A DNA stretch of 64,000 nt, taken from Bacteroidota bacterium. GTDB lineage: Bacteria > Bacteroidota > Bacteroidia > Chitinophagales > LD1. Positions 24,440-33,229 of this stretch are shown here, piece after piece. Location: positions 1-64,000 of the forward strand of contig JAFDYN010000009.1 of assembly GCA_018267385.1 (NCBI GenBank), given 5' to 3'. A program made the translations under genes and the position numbers. Position 1 is the first letter of the stretch; each line of letters opens with the position of its first letter. The notes under the pieces were generated by a model. The model did not search any database. It had not been told where the DNA came from and saw only the letters and a program-made list of their open reading frames with translations.

Positions 24440-24853
24440 TTACAATTGATAGGCGTTGCAAACGCCATTTTGTGCCACAGCAGTTCCGGTATAGGTGTAG
24501 CCCTGTGGGTACGCCTGAGAGGGGCCAGCTACTACACTATAGGTATAGGAACCTTCCTGCAGTGAGAAGTTGGCTGATACAGCATTGCCACAGCCAGGAG
24601 TACCTCCGGTCACATAGCCGGTGATCGTACCAGTTTGTCCGCCGATCGTGATCTGTACATTACCTTCATTTCTATCGGTCCAGAACATGACATCTCCGTA
24701 GCGCACGTATCGACATGATCCATTGTCCACATTAGCATTAGGTGCATAGTTGGCTGCGTATGGATCGGTGCAGCCATATATGTCTTTGCGGCATCCTGAA
24801 CCAGCTACTGCTAGTAGCAGCATAGTGGTGACGATGATGAGGGGCTTTTTCAT
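24440..24853 (-). CDS. Putative lipoprotein of unknown function
   Basis: 137 residues from the ATG at 24853 (the open frame runs 16 codons further but lacks sense). A lipoprotein signal, KKPLIIVTTMLLLAVAGSGC, places the lipidated Cys at about residue 20. Directly after it comes GCTDPYAANYAPNANVDNGSC, a calcium-binding-like motif (G-C-T-D-P-x-A-x-N-Y-x-P-x-A-x-x-D-x-G-S-C) common in exported proteins of Bacteroidota. The rest looks like a beta domain with a Cys pair (GTPGCGNAVSANF ... NGVCNAY). No function can be given. Its stop is 6 bp from the stop of the converging gene. Confidence 0.8.
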   Translation of the reverse strand: MKKPLIIVTTMLLLAVAGSGCRKDIYGCTDPYAANYAPNANVDNGSCRYVRYGDVMFWTDRNEGNVQITIGGQTGTITGYVTGGTPGCGNAVSANFSLQEGSYTYSVVAGPSQAYPQGYTYTGTAVAQNGVCNAYQL

Positions 24854-24924
24854 GTGTGAGCGGTTGAAATGTTTGATAGCATATATCAGAATTTGTGCCA
24901 ATTTTAGAGCTTACAATTCCGTCA

Positions 24925-25731
24925 GTGAGCAAATATATAGATCAAATGGGTCAGTCGGTAGATGTACCTCCATTTGCCAGGCGCATCATATCTCTGGTGC
25001 CCTCTCAGACTGAGTTGCTTTTTGATCTCGGCCTGGGCGATAGGATAGTAGGGGTGACCCGTTTTTGTATCCATCCCGAAGGTGTAGTAGGAGCCAAGGA
25101 ACGCATAGGCGGCACCAAAGATTTTGATCTTGAAAAAATAGAGACACTGGCCCCTGACCTGATCCTGGGCAATAAAGAGGAAAACTATCCCGAGGGCATC
25201 GCAGCGCTTCGAGAGAAGTTTCCGGTGTGGATGAGTGATATCTATACACTGCATGATGCCTATCAGATGATGCTGGCTATCGGGCAGATGACAGCTACGG
25301 AGCTGACTGCTCGCGACCTGGTAGCCGAGATACAAAATGAATTTGCTGCGCTGGTGCGTCATAGGGCCCTACCGCAGGGACTGACTGCTGCCTACCTGAT
25401 CTGGCGCAAACCATATATGGTGGCAGCCGATCATACCTTTATAGACCATATGCTCGGCGCACTAGGTGTACAGAATGTATTTGCAGAGCTGAGCAGGTAT
25501 CCTGCTGTCACAGCTGCACAGCTGTCAGAGGCGCGGCCAGACCTCGTGTTTTTATCTTCTGAGCCTTACAGTTTTACAGAGAGACATATGGCAGAGTTTC
25601 AGCAGCTATGCCCGGCTGCCAGGGTCATGATAGTAGACGGCGAGATGTTCTCCTGGTACGGCTCGCGCCTGAGGCAGGCGGCAGAGTACCTATCCCTGCT
25701 CCGTGATAGCATACTGGACACGCTGACCTGA
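24925..25731 (+). CDS. Helical-backbone metal-binding protein (BtuF/FhuD-like), no signal peptide
   Basis: About 268 residues from the GTG at 24925; the frame is open back to a GTG at 24895 and an ATG lies at 24946. The body is a periplasmic-binding-protein type III fold: PFARRIISLVPSQTELLFDLGLGDRIVGVTRFCIHP, then KIETLAPDLILGNKEENY and the second lobe ending FSWYGSRLRQAAEYL. Relatives bind cobalamin or siderophore-metal complexes for ABC import. However, no start gives a signal peptide or lipobox, so the protein is probably cytosolic, and no permease or ATPase gene is beside it. The TonB receptor starts 173 bp downstream on the same strand. Confidence 0.82.
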   Translation: MSKYIDQMGQSVDVPPFARRIISLVPSQTELLFDLGLGDRIVGVTRFCIHPEGVVGAKERIGGTKDFDLEKIETLAPDLILGNKEENYPEGIAALREKFPVWMSDIYTLHDAYQMMLAIGQMTATELTARDLVAEIQNEFAALVRHRALPQGLTAAYLIWRKPYMVAADHTFIDHMLGALGVQNVFAELSRYPAVTAAQLSEARPDLVFLSSEPYSFTERHMAEFQQLCPAARVMIVDGEMFSWYGSRLRQAAEYLSLLRDSILDTLT

Positions 25732-25904
25732 GGCCGGGCGAACCAAAACAACTACTCATTGTTATCTTATCATTGGCAGTGTGATGGGCGCTGCCTTGTC
25801 ATTTTCTTTCACCGTTATTTAAACTGCATTCGATTGAATATCATAGAATGGTATCGCTACATATCATCCTGTTGGTTTACTTTCGCAGTCCGAAGTACCA
25901 CCCT

Positions 25905-28292
25905 ATGCTGAGATTTTTACATTGCTTTTTCCTGATTCTCCTGAGCCTTGCTGCTATCTCTACACTACAAGCACAGTCTGTGCCCAGGTACACGATATCC
26001 GGGTACATCAGAGATACCGCCAATGGTGAAGGACTGCTGGGTGCTACCATAGCTGTGGTGGAGCTGACCAAAGGGACCAATACCAATGACTACGGATTCT
26101 ACTCTCTTGATCTGCCGGCAGGCCACTACACGCTCAAGGTATCCTATGTGGGATATGAGACTGAGACCATACCACTCGATCTCGCCGGCAATATCAAAAT
26201 GAACTTTGACCTGCACACCGCTGCTATGGCTACTAAAGAAATAGTGGTCACCGCAGAAAAGAAAGATGCCAATGTGACCAGTACATCTGTAGGCCGGCAG
26301 GAGCTGACCATTGAAACGGTCAAATCCATACCTGCCTTTATGGGTGAGGTAGATGTGCTGAAGACGATACAGCTGCTACCGGGGGTGATGGCGGCAGGCG
26401 AGGGCAATACAGGCTTCTATGTGCGCGGTGGCGGTCCTGACCAGAATCTCGTGCTGCTGGATGAGGCCGTGGTGTATAATACAGGCCACCTGTTCGGCTT
26501 CTTTTCGGTATTCAACTCTGATGCCGTGCGGTCAGTAGCGATAGAGAAAGGAGCTATGCCGGCACAGTATGGCGGACGCCTCTCGTCTGTGGTAGACGTG
26601 AAGATGAGCGAGGGCAATATGAAGCACTGGGAAGTAGCGGGCGGCATAGGCCTCATAGCCTCACGGCTCACTGTGCAGGGTCCCCTGAAGAAGGATAAAT
26701 GCTCCATCATCCTCTCCGGCAGGCGCACCTATATTGATCTTCTCACCAAGCCATTTCTGGCTACATATCAGGGAGGCAAATACAAAAAAGACGGCTACTA
26801 CTTTTATGATCTGAATGCCAAGCTGAACTATATCATCTCTGACAAAGACCGGCTATTTGTTAGTGCGTATTTTGGGCGGGATGTTTTTGACTTCAAGGCT
26901 CCGGAGGGTGACTTTAATATTCACTTCCCGTGGGGCAATAGCACCGTGACCGGCCGGTGGAATCACATCTTTGGCGATAAGCTCTTCATGAATGCCATGT
27001 TCATCTACAATGATTACCGATTTGATATCAAGTCAGACTATCGCGGGGTAATATTTGGGGTGAGCAGTGATACCCGCGACCTCGGCGCTAAACTGGCCTT
27101 TGACTATTCGCCACTGGTAGGGCATATGGTGAAGTTTGGTTTAGACTATACCAATCACATGCTCACACCATACCAGACGCAGGGCGTCTTTGACTCTGTC
27201 AGCATACAAAATACCAACACCTCATCCAAGTATGGCCATGAGCTGGCTGCCTATGTGGCCGATGACTTTGAGGTCAATAAATGGCTCAAAATAAATCTGG
27301 GCCTGCGCGCCTCCCTCTTCTGCCTGGCGGGGCCGTACAAGAAGAGTATTTTTGACTCGACCGGGGCCAAGGTAGATAGCCTGAACTATGCACTAGACCA
27401 GCCGGTCAAGACCTACTACGGTCTGGAGCCGCGTGCCAGTGCCCGGATCAAGGTAGCGAAAGCCACCTCCATCAAGGCCGGCTTCTCCCTGACCAAGCAG
27501 TATATACATCTCGTTTCAAACTCTACTACTACGTTGCCATTTGACCTCTGGGTGCCTAGCACTCTGAAGGTAAAGCCTCAGATGGCGCTACAGTACTCGC
27601 TGGGTGTCTTTCAGAATTTTCACGATAACATGTTTGAAGCGTCGATAGAGGGATACTACAAGCAGCTTTTTAATCAGATAGAGTATGGCGATAATAATGT
27701 ACCGGGTATAGATCAGGATGTAGAAGACTTCTTTGTTTTCGGCAAGGGGAGGAGCTATGGTGCTGAGTTCTTTCTCAAGAAGGCGAGGGGCAAGTTTCAG
27801 GGATGGATAGGCTATACGCTGGCATGGACACAGCGCAAATTTCCCAGCATCAATAACGATCAGTGGTTTGCAGCCAAATATGATCGCCGCCACGACCTGA
27901 ATGTGGTACTGATGTACGAAATCAATCAGCGCTGGAAGCTGGGCGCTACATTCGTCTATGCCTCAGGCAATACGACTACACTGCCTGTACAGCTATTCTA
28001 TCAGGAGGGGACCATCCATGAGATATATGGCCCCAGAAACTTCTATCGCCTGCCGGCTTATCACCGACTGGATCTCAGTGTGACCTACAGCTTCAAGCAT
28101 AAGCGCTTTCCAAAGCTCCACTCAGATCTCAATCTCTCTATCTACAATGCATATAGCCGTCAAAACCCATATTTCGTCTATGTAGATGTGCAGGGAAATC
28201 CATATACCGGCAGTATCAAAACGTCTCTGAAGCAGGTGTCATTATTCCCGATACTGCCATCTATTACCTGGAACTTTAAATTTGGAGGATAA
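25905..28292 (+). CDS. TonB-dependent receptor with carboxypeptidase-like regulatory domain
   Basis: 795 residues from the ATG at 25905, chosen because it places a normal signal peptide (LRFLHCFFLILLSLAAISTLQAQ) at the start; the frame extends 19 codons upstream. Residues ~25-105 are a CarboxypepD_reg-like beta domain (YTISGYIRDTANGEGLLGATIAV). The plug follows (VDVLKTIQLLPGVMAAGEGNTGFYVRGGGPDQNLVLLDEAVVYN), then the 22-stranded barrel with a typical ending. It imports a ligand across the outer membrane using TonB energy. The next gene begins 2 bp after its stop and encodes a DUF4249 lipoprotein, the common partner of this receptor branch. The ligand cannot be read from sequence. Confidence 0.92.
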   Translation: MLRFLHCFFLILLSLAAISTLQAQSVPRYTISGYIRDTANGEGLLGATIAVVELTKGTNTNDYGFYSLDLPAGHYTLKVSYVGYETETIPLDLAGNIKMNFDLHTAAMATKEIVVTAEKKDANVTSTSVGRQELTIETVKSIPAFMGEVDVLKTIQLLPGVMAAGEGNTGFYVRGGGPDQNLVLLDEAVVYNTGHLFGFFSVFNSDAVRSVAIEKGAMPAQYGGRLSSVVDVKMSEGNMKHWEVAGGIGLIASRLTVQGPLKKDKCSIILSGRRTYIDLLTKPFLATYQGGKYKKDGYYFYDLNAKLNYIISDKDRLFVSAYFGRDVFDFKAPEGDFNIHFPWGNSTVTGRWNHIFGDKLFMNAMFIYNDYRFDIKSDYRGVIFGVSSDTRDLGAKLAFDYSPLVGHMVKFGLDYTNHMLTPYQTQGVFDSVSIQNTNTSSKYGHELAAYVADDFEVNKWLKINLGLRASLFCLAGPYKKSIFDSTGAKVDSLNYALDQPVKTYYGLEPRASARIKVAKATSIKAGFSLTKQYIHLVSNSTTTLPFDLWVPSTLKVKPQMALQYSLGVFQNFHDNMFEASIEGYYKQLFNQIEYGDNNVPGIDQDVEDFFVFGKGRSYGAEFFLKKARGKFQGWIGYTLAWTQRKFPSINNDQWFAAKYDRRHDLNVVLMYEINQRWKLGATFVYASGNTTTLPVQLFYQEGTIHEIYGPRNFYRLPAYHRLDLSVTYSFKHKRFPKLHSDLNLSIYNAYSRQNPYFVYVDVQGNPYTGSIKTSLKQVSLFPILPSITWNFKFGG

Positions 28293-28294
28293 GT

Positions 28295-29323
28295 ATGAGA
28301 AAGCAGTTCTTTAGCCACACAGTCTTATCCGTATCATCAGCGTGCAAATTGTACGTCGCTTGTTTAGCCATAGCTGCAGGCCTCTTGACTAGCTCCTGTA
28401 CCAAGGACATAACCGGCGACCTGCCGGATCTGGGTACCAGCACGGTAGTAGACGGCAATATAGAAAGCGGTAAGCCCCCGGTGGTTTTGCTCACGCGCAG
28501 CACACGCGTCTTTGGTGATCTCAATATCAATGATCTTGGCGCCTTCTTCCTGCATGGAGCTGTGATGTACATGACCATAGACAATGATAGTACGAGGATA
28601 CCGCTGGATGAGATATGCCTGCGTGACCTCACGGCTGTGCCAGACTCTATGAAGTGGACCTTACTATATTCCCTCGGGGTGACAGTGTATGACTCATCAT
28701 CGGTGCCCGATGTGTGCGTATATACCCTGCCACTCAGTGAGCTGGCCGTCTATTACAATACCGGCAGCTGCCCGCACTGTGGCGCAGAGCAGCACACCTA
28801 TCATCTGAATATACAGGTAGGCAGCAAGACGCTCACCGCCTATACTACTATCCCTCAGGCACTGGGTATAGACGGCCTCAGCATACGGGATGCACCTAAT
28901 AATGACAGTCTGGTCAATGTCATGGCCACCATCACTGTGCCGCCCAGCAACGGGCACTTTATCCGCTACTGGACCCAAAGGAACGACGAACCATTCTACA
29001 CACCTTACTCCGGCTCTGTATATGATGACAAGCTATGGCTGGGGCAAACGCTGACCCTACCACTGGAGAGGGGCATACCGGGCTACATTACCAATCCCGA
29101 CCCGGTCACCTATGGCTATTTCTGGAAAGGAGATACTGTCACTGTGAAATGGGCCAACATAGACAGCCGCACCTTTGATTTCTACAATACACTGGAGAAT
29201 GACGGCGGCGGTAGCCCGTTCTCTGCTCCGCTGCGTGTCAAATCCAATATAACCGGCGACAGTGCCGTAGGTGTCTGGGCCGGCTATGCCGCTAAATACT
29301 ACACTATCATAGTGCCTAAATAG
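28295..29323 (+). CDS. DUF4249 family lipoprotein
   Basis: 342 residues. A lipoprotein signal with lipobox LLTSSC (Cys35) precedes a long beta-rich domain that begins with the family pattern VVDGNIESGKPPVVLLTRSTRVFG and has a CPHC pair near residue 165. DUF4249 proteins are surface or outer-membrane lipoproteins encoded after TonB receptors with a regulatory N-domain, in a layout comparable to SusC/SusD but unrelated in fold. The ATG is 2 bp after the receptor stop, so translation is coupled. A terminator hairpin follows 29 nt after the stop. Confidence 0.88.
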   Translation: MRKQFFSHTVLSVSSACKLYVACLAIAAGLLTSSCTKDITGDLPDLGTSTVVDGNIESGKPPVVLLTRSTRVFGDLNINDLGAFFLHGAVMYMTIDNDSTRIPLDEICLRDLTAVPDSMKWTLLYSLGVTVYDSSSVPDVCVYTLPLSELAVYYNTGSCPHCGAEQHTYHLNIQVGSKTLTAYTTIPQALGIDGLSIRDAPNNDSLVNVMATITVPPSNGHFIRYWTQRNDEPFYTPYSGSVYDDKLWLGQTLTLPLERGIPGYITNPDPVTYGYFWKGDTVTVKWANIDSRTFDFYNTLENDGGGSPFSAPLRVKSNITGDSAVGVWAGYAAKYYTIIVPK

Positions 29324-29351
29324 GCATATCCTCAACGACGTCATAAAACAA

Positions 29352-29377
29352 AAACGCCCCCGGTATCGGAGGCGTTT
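29352..29377. terminator. Bidirectional terminator between DUF4249 gene and rplS
   Basis: AAACGCC-C-CCG (29352-29362) pairs with CGG-A-GGCGTTT (29367-29377) with one mismatch and a GTAT loop. A's and T's on both sides allow use by the converging genes. Confidence 0.75.
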
Positions 29378-29397
29378 CGTAATATATTAGTTGAGGC

Positions 29398-29760
29398 TTA
29401 TTCTGCCACAGCTTGCCTTTTCTCAGAGATGCGGCTTGCCTTACCCTTGCGATCACGCTGATAGTACAGCTTCGCACGGCGTACGCGGCCTACCTTATTG
29501 ACAGCGATCTCATCTACGAATGGTGAGTAGAGAGGGAAAACACGCTCTACACCCACACCGTTAGATATCTTACGCACGGTGAAAGTGGCAGTAGTGCCGT
29601 TGCCGTTCAGCTGGATCACATCACCACGAAACTCCTGGATACGCTCCTTGTTTCCTTCGGTGATCTTATAGCTTACAGTTATGTTGTCACCAGGGCCAAA
29701 TTTTGGATGCTTGTTGGCCTGGTTGAAGGTGTCGTTCACTAGTTTGATAGTGGGATTCAT
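29398..29760 (-). CDS. rplS: 50S ribosomal protein L19
   Basis: 120 residues, normal length. Recognised by the central segment [30 protein letters not shown], the strand block [54 protein letters not shown] and the basic C-terminus. L19 sits at the interface of the 30S and 50S subunits. Neither trmD nor rpsP, its usual neighbours in many bacteria, is next to it; instead fabG lies upstream on the same strand with a 96-bp gap. Confidence 0.97.
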   Translation of the reverse strand: MNPTIKLVNDTFNQANKHPKFGPGDNITVSYKITEGNKERIQEFRGDVIQLNGNGTTATFTVRKISNGVGVERVFPLYSPFVDEIAVNKVGRVRRAKLYYQRDRKGKASRISEKRQAVAE

Positions 29761-29856
29761 ATTCAGATTATTTTACTCAGATTTTGAAAACGGAATGCAA
29801 ATATATCCTTTTCTACGGAAAATCCGCATATCCGGGCGAAAAAGTTAGCCTGAATA

Positions 29857-30603
29857 TCAGCGGCTCATACCTCCACACACAGACAGGGTCTGTCCTGTAA
29901 TATAGGCAGACAGGTCGGAGCCCAGAAACAGTGCGGCATTGGCTATCTCGTCAGCCCTGCCCATCCGGCCCAGAGGTATCTGGGTCAGCAGGCCTTTCTT
30001 GATATCTTCTCCCAGTACATGGGTCATATCTGTCTCGATAAAGCCGGGGGAGATAGCGTTGCAGCGGATGCTCCGGCTGCCAAACTCGTCAGCTATGGAC
30101 TTGGTAAAGCCTATGATACCAGCTTTGGAAGCGGCATAGTTGCTCTGGCCCGCCTGGCCGCGCAGGCCTACGATAGAGGTCAGGTTGATGATAGAGCCGG
30201 ACTTCTGGCGCAGCATTAGTTTGGCCACCTGTTTGGTCAGGTTAAATACCGATTTGAGATTGGCTTGTATCACCTCGTCAAACTGCTCCTCACTCATGCG
30301 CAGGATCAGGTTGTCACGCGTGATGCCGGCATTGTTTACTAGTATATCTATGCGACCCAGCTCGGCAGCCACGTCATTGACCAGCTGCTCAGAGGCTGCA
30401 AAAGAGGCCGCGTCTGATCTGTAAGCTACGACCTTGACGCCATATTGGGCTGTCAGCTCATCTACGAGTGCCTGGGCTTTTTCGGCGCTATTCAGGTAGG
30501 TAAAAGCCACGTTGGCGCCATATTCGGCGTATTTGCGTACTATGGCCTGGCCTATACCACGGGAGCCACCAGTCACGAGGGCGTTCTTGCCTTTGAGATC
30601 CAT
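29857..30603 (-). CDS. fabG: 3-oxoacyl-[acyl-carrier-protein] reductase
   Basis: 248 residues, a classical short-chain dehydrogenase. The NADPH-binding TGGSRGIG lies at 11-18, NNAG at 90-93, Asn115, and the catalytic Ser143, Tyr156 and Lys160 are in place (LTSIVGLRGQAGQSNYAASKAG). The C-terminus GFIETDM...GQTLSVCGGMSR is typical of FabG, which reduces 3-oxoacyl-ACP in fatty-acid elongation. Many SDR paralogues look alike, so the exact substrate is an inference, although length and ending fit FabG best. It is separate from other fatty-acid genes here. Confidence 0.9.
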   Translation of the reverse strand: MDLKGKNALVTGGSRGIGQAIVRKYAEYGANVAFTYLNSAEKAQALVDELTAQYGVKVVAYRSDAASFAASEQLVNDVAAELGRIDILVNNAGITRDNLILRMSEEQFDEVIQANLKSVFNLTKQVAKLMLRQKSGSIINLTSIVGLRGQAGQSNYAASKAGIIGFTKSIADEFGSRSIRCNAISPGFIETDMTHVLGEDIKKGLLTQIPLGRMGRADEIANAALFLGSDLSAYITGQTLSVCGGMSR

Positions 30604-30668
30604 GCTGTTGTTTTACGGCGGGCAAAATAAACAAATCCCTCAAATACCCTATACACAGGTGTGCGCTG

Positions 30669-31172
30669 CTACTGAGTCGCTTGCGCCAGTGCCGGTGTCT
30701 CTACGTAGTGGAGGATCGCATCGATATCCTCATCCTTCAGGCTGGTAAAAGTATTCATGAAGGACGGGCTGTAGTTTTGAATGCTGACTGCATACGGATA
30801 CTTCGCGTCTACGGGCTCGTGCCAGTTTTTGATCCAGGCATAGAGCCATTGTTTACCTGTTTTACCTTGATAGCTTCCGGCATCTTCCCATCTTTTGGTC
30901 ACACCTATCAGGGCCGGGCCGGTCTGGGCTACTTTGGGATTGTGGCAGGATGCACAGTTACTTTTGAAAAGTTCTCTGCCATGTTGCCATTGTGGATCTG
31001 CCGGGGCCTTTGGGGCTGATGACGTGGAGGTAGGTGACGAATTTTCTGAGAGCGGCTCTACACGGGCCGGTGTGGAGGAGTAGGGTGTGATATTCCAGAC
31101 GAGGAGGGAAATGACGATGATGAACAGTACTATGACTGCCAGCTCTACGCGCTGTCTCTTAGTTTGATCCAT
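30669..31172 (-). CDS. Membrane-anchored monohaem cytochrome c
   Basis: 167 residues. An N-terminal membrane anchor (VELAVIVLFIIVISLLVW, about 9-26) is followed by a Ser/Thr/Pro-rich linker (35-60) and a cytochrome c domain with haem motif CASCH at 73-77. A later Met in the segment SPSFMNTFTSLKDEDIDAILHYV is the likely sixth ligand. The domain faces the periplasm and probably carries electrons to a terminal oxidase. The Trp-Glu-Asp-Ala-Gly / WLYAWIKNW segment is often seen in Bacteroidota cytochromes of this kind. No oxidase gene adjoins it. The gene runs toward fabG with a 65-bp gap. Confidence 0.88.
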   Translation of the reverse strand: MDQTKRQRVELAVIVLFIIVISLLVWNITPYSSTPARVEPLSENSSPTSTSSAPKAPADPQWQHGRELFKSNCASCHNPKVAQTGPALIGVTKRWEDAGSYQGKTGKQWLYAWIKNWHEPVDAKYPYAVSIQNYSPSFMNTFTSLKDEDIDAILHYVETPALAQATQ

Positions 31173-31287
31173 AGTGCGAGTATTTAAAAAGTGAAGAACG
31201 ATCAGAAATCGCGCGCAAGTTAGAGCAGGATATCTGCATCATATAGGTTTGCAGCAGAAATATTTTGTAGAAGAGGGGGTATAAATA

Positions 31288-31313
31288 AAAAAGCCACCGT
31301 GTGGTGGCTTTTT
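31288..31313 (-). terminator. Terminator of tRNA-Lys
   Basis: A perfect 11-bp stem AAAAAGCCACC (31288-31298) / GGTGGCTTTTT (31303-31313) with loop GTGT sits one base after the tRNA 3' end on the minus strand and supplies a T-run there. Confidence 0.85.
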
Positions 31314-31314
31314 G

Positions 31315-31387
31315 TGTTCCCGTCGGGATTCGAACCCGAGACCCATACATTAAAAGTGTATTGCTCTACCAGCTGAGCTACGGAAAC
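31315..31387 (-). tRNA. tRNA-Lys (anticodon UUU)
   Basis: 73 nt. The acceptor stem GTTTCCG pairs with CGGGAAC (one T-G pair), discriminator A. The D-arm is AGCTCAGCTGGTAGAGC. The anticodon arm ATACA-CTTTTAA-TGTAT gives anticodon TTT. The T-arm GTCTCGGGTTCGAATCCCGA-type sequence includes the invariant GGTTCGAATCC. CCA is not encoded, as ACA then A's follow. Confidence 0.97.
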
Positions 31388-31453
31388 GACCTGCTTTTTA
31401 AAGCGGATGCAAATATATCATCTCTCAGGGTTTTTTATAGCCCTGTGGACAAT

Positions 31454-31981
31454 TTATTTTTTGTCGAAAAGGACACCATCGGCCAGAAATGTGAGTGATA
31501 CCTCCGGCTGTGTGATGGCAGCTATCTCTTTCTTAGACTTGCCTGCGTCTTCTGCGTAGTGCTTCAGCATAGCCACAGACGTGGTATCATAGCGAGCTGT
31601 ACCCTGCATATAGGCAGTCTGGTTTTCGCAGTCGCGTGGCACGAAGAAGGCATAATCCTTGAAGCGTACGCGTATGGTACCACCTTTGCCATCTGCCACT
31701 TCCATCCAGCAGCCCTTCATCTTGCAGACACTGTTTACTTTGCCTGATATCTTTACATTTTTCTTTTCTGATACATTTTGTTCCTTCATTTCTTTCTCCA
31801 GTTGTGCCACTGTCACTGCCTTCTCCTTTGTGATCACAGCGCCATAGCCACCAGCACTATTCGCATTGCTGAGTGACTTGTACTTTGATTCTTTGGCGGG
31901 GTCGCATGTCTGGCCTTTCTGAGCATAGGTGCAGCCTGCAGTGAGCAGTGCTGCGGAGAGGATGATCACTATCTTTTTCAT
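31454..31981 (-). CDS. DUF4920 domain lipoprotein
   Basis: 175 residues. Lipobox LLTAGC places lipid at Cys17. The domain starts with GGYGAVITKEKAVTVAQLEKEM and contains the family core VKISGKVNSVCKMKGCWMEVADGKGGTIRVRFKDYAFFVPRD, with a C-x3-G-C-W motif that could bind a metal, then AYMQGTARYDTTSVAMLKHYAEDAGKSKKEI. These are features of DUF4920, exported Bacteroidota proteins of unknown role with an OB-like fold. It is the last gene of a four-gene minus-strand run; its start lies 17 bp after the reductase gene's stop. Confidence 0.85.
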   Translation of the reverse strand: MKKIVIILSAALLTAGCTYAQKGQTCDPAKESKYKSLSNANSAGGYGAVITKEKAVTVAQLEKEMKEQNVSEKKNVKISGKVNSVCKMKGCWMEVADGKGGTIRVRFKDYAFFVPRDCENQTAYMQGTARYDTTSVAMLKHYAEDAGKSKKEIAAITQPEVSLTFLADGVLFDKK

Positions 31982-31998
31982 TTTTTGTATTGAGGTGT

Positions 31999-33228
31999 TT
32001 ATGAGAATAACAATTTGACGTAAAACCTCGGGTCTTTGAGCCGCGCACGTATGTCCAGGTCTTCAAACATGGCCATGATCGTCTCGCGCAGCACCGCATT
32101 GCCATTGGCTTTACGCACTACAAAGTTAAAAATCGATGGATAATTCACCAATTGCTGCATACGGTAGCTCAGCAGGAGTTCGCTCCATAGCCTGTCGTAC
32201 ACAGCCTTGTCATATTGCGCCATTGTAGCAGCGTCAAACTTCTGTGTGGCGATACAGCGCGATACCTGTAGGGCTGCCAGCATGCCGCTCATCATCGCAT
32301 TGCCTATGCCCTCGCCGGTGAAGGGGTCTATGAGCATAGCTGCATCGCCTACCAGCATATAATGATCTCCGGATAGTTGACGCTTCTTGCTGCCCAGCGG
32401 CAGGCCGTGCAGTTTCACATCTCCGATCATCTCGGCCTGCTCAAAGCGCATGCGTACAGCGGGGTGACCGGTGATTATCTTTTCAAACTCTTTTTTAAGA
32501 TTGAGCTTCCTATCACTCATCACATCGGCACGCATACCTACACCGATATTGGCATAGCCACCGGGCAGAGGAAATATCCAGAAGTACCCCGGTAGGAATT
32601 CTTTGAGGAAATGCAGCTCGATAAAGTTCTTATGATCCAGGCCGGAGACATTTTTGTAATAAGCCCTTAGCCCAAAGCAATTATGCTCCGGCTCTACGGC
32701 CAGTCCGGCTATGTCCTTAGTGAAAGTAGAGCCCGCACCGTCTGCAGCTATGATGATATTGGCTTCAAAACTCTCTCCTGACTTAGCGATCGCCCGATAG
32801 CCATTTTCCGTACGCTCGTACTTTCTGATCTCTGTCTGCTCTCGTAGCGTGATGAGCGGCTGGTTTCTCACTTGCTCTATCAGCCAGTCATCAAAGTCTA
32901 CGCGCTTTGAGATGAAGCCAGGCGGCGGGGTGTTTTCACCGATGTCTTTTTTGAATGGTACCCTCAGTGAGTCACCATTAGGCGCTACGAAGGTCACACC
33001 ATATGAGCCGAGAAACTCATTGCGCATTTGCAACTGCTCTATCAGTGTCGGGTCGAGTTTCTTCAGCACCTCGACTACCTTGCCGCTCAGTGCATCGCCG
33101 CATATTTTATCACGAGGAAACTTTGCTTTGTCTATAAGGGTGCATGGTATGCCCTGTTTAGCCAGAAAGAGGGCCGTAGCAGCCCCGCCGGGACCGGCGC
33201 CGAGTATCAGGATGTCAGAGGATGCCAT
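31999..33228 (-). CDS. Geranylgeranyl reductase-family flavoprotein
   Basis: 409 residues. The N-terminal FAD site is ILILGAGPGGAATALFLAKQGIPCTLIDKAKFPRDKICGDALSGK; the FPRDK-x-CGD motif marks the geranylgeranyl reductase / digeranylgeranylglycerophospholipid reductase branch of the PHBH-like monooxygenases. Further blocks are IIIAADGAGST and YMLVGDAAMLIDPFTGEGIGNAM (second FAD contact). Such proteins reduce or hydroxylate isoprenoid chains; in Bacteroidota their substrate is mostly unassigned. The start codon follows the stop of the upstream DUF5723-like gene after one base, so translation is coupled. Confidence 0.9.
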   Translation of the reverse strand: MASSDILILGAGPGGAATALFLAKQGIPCTLIDKAKFPRDKICGDALSGKVVEVLKKLDPTLIEQLQMRNEFLGSYGVTFVAPNGDSLRVPFKKDIGENTPPPGFISKRVDFDDWLIEQVRNQPLITLREQTEIRKYERTENGYRAIAKSGESFEANIIIAADGAGSTFTKDIAGLAVEPEHNCFGLRAYYKNVSGLDHKNFIELHFLKEFLPGYFWIFPLPGGYANIGVGMRADVMSDRKLNLKKEFEKIITGHPAVRMRFEQAEMIGDVKLHGLPLGSKKRQLSGDHYMLVGDAAMLIDPFTGEGIGNAMMSGMLAALQVSRCIATQKFDAATMAQYDKAVYDRLWSELLLSYRMQQLVNYPSIFNFVVRKANGNAVLRETIMAMFEDLDIRARLKDPRFYVKLLFS

Positions 33229-33229
33229 G

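Noticed and set aside
24900..25904. Cobalamin riboswitch near the BtuF-like and TonB genes
   Set aside because: No B12-box-like sequence (GCCACTG type) or large structured leader is visible upstream of either gene.
31288..31387. Integration site or element at the tRNA-Lys gene
   Set aside because: No integrase, no repeat of the tRNA 3' end elsewhere in the window; the flanks are ordinary genes and a terminator.
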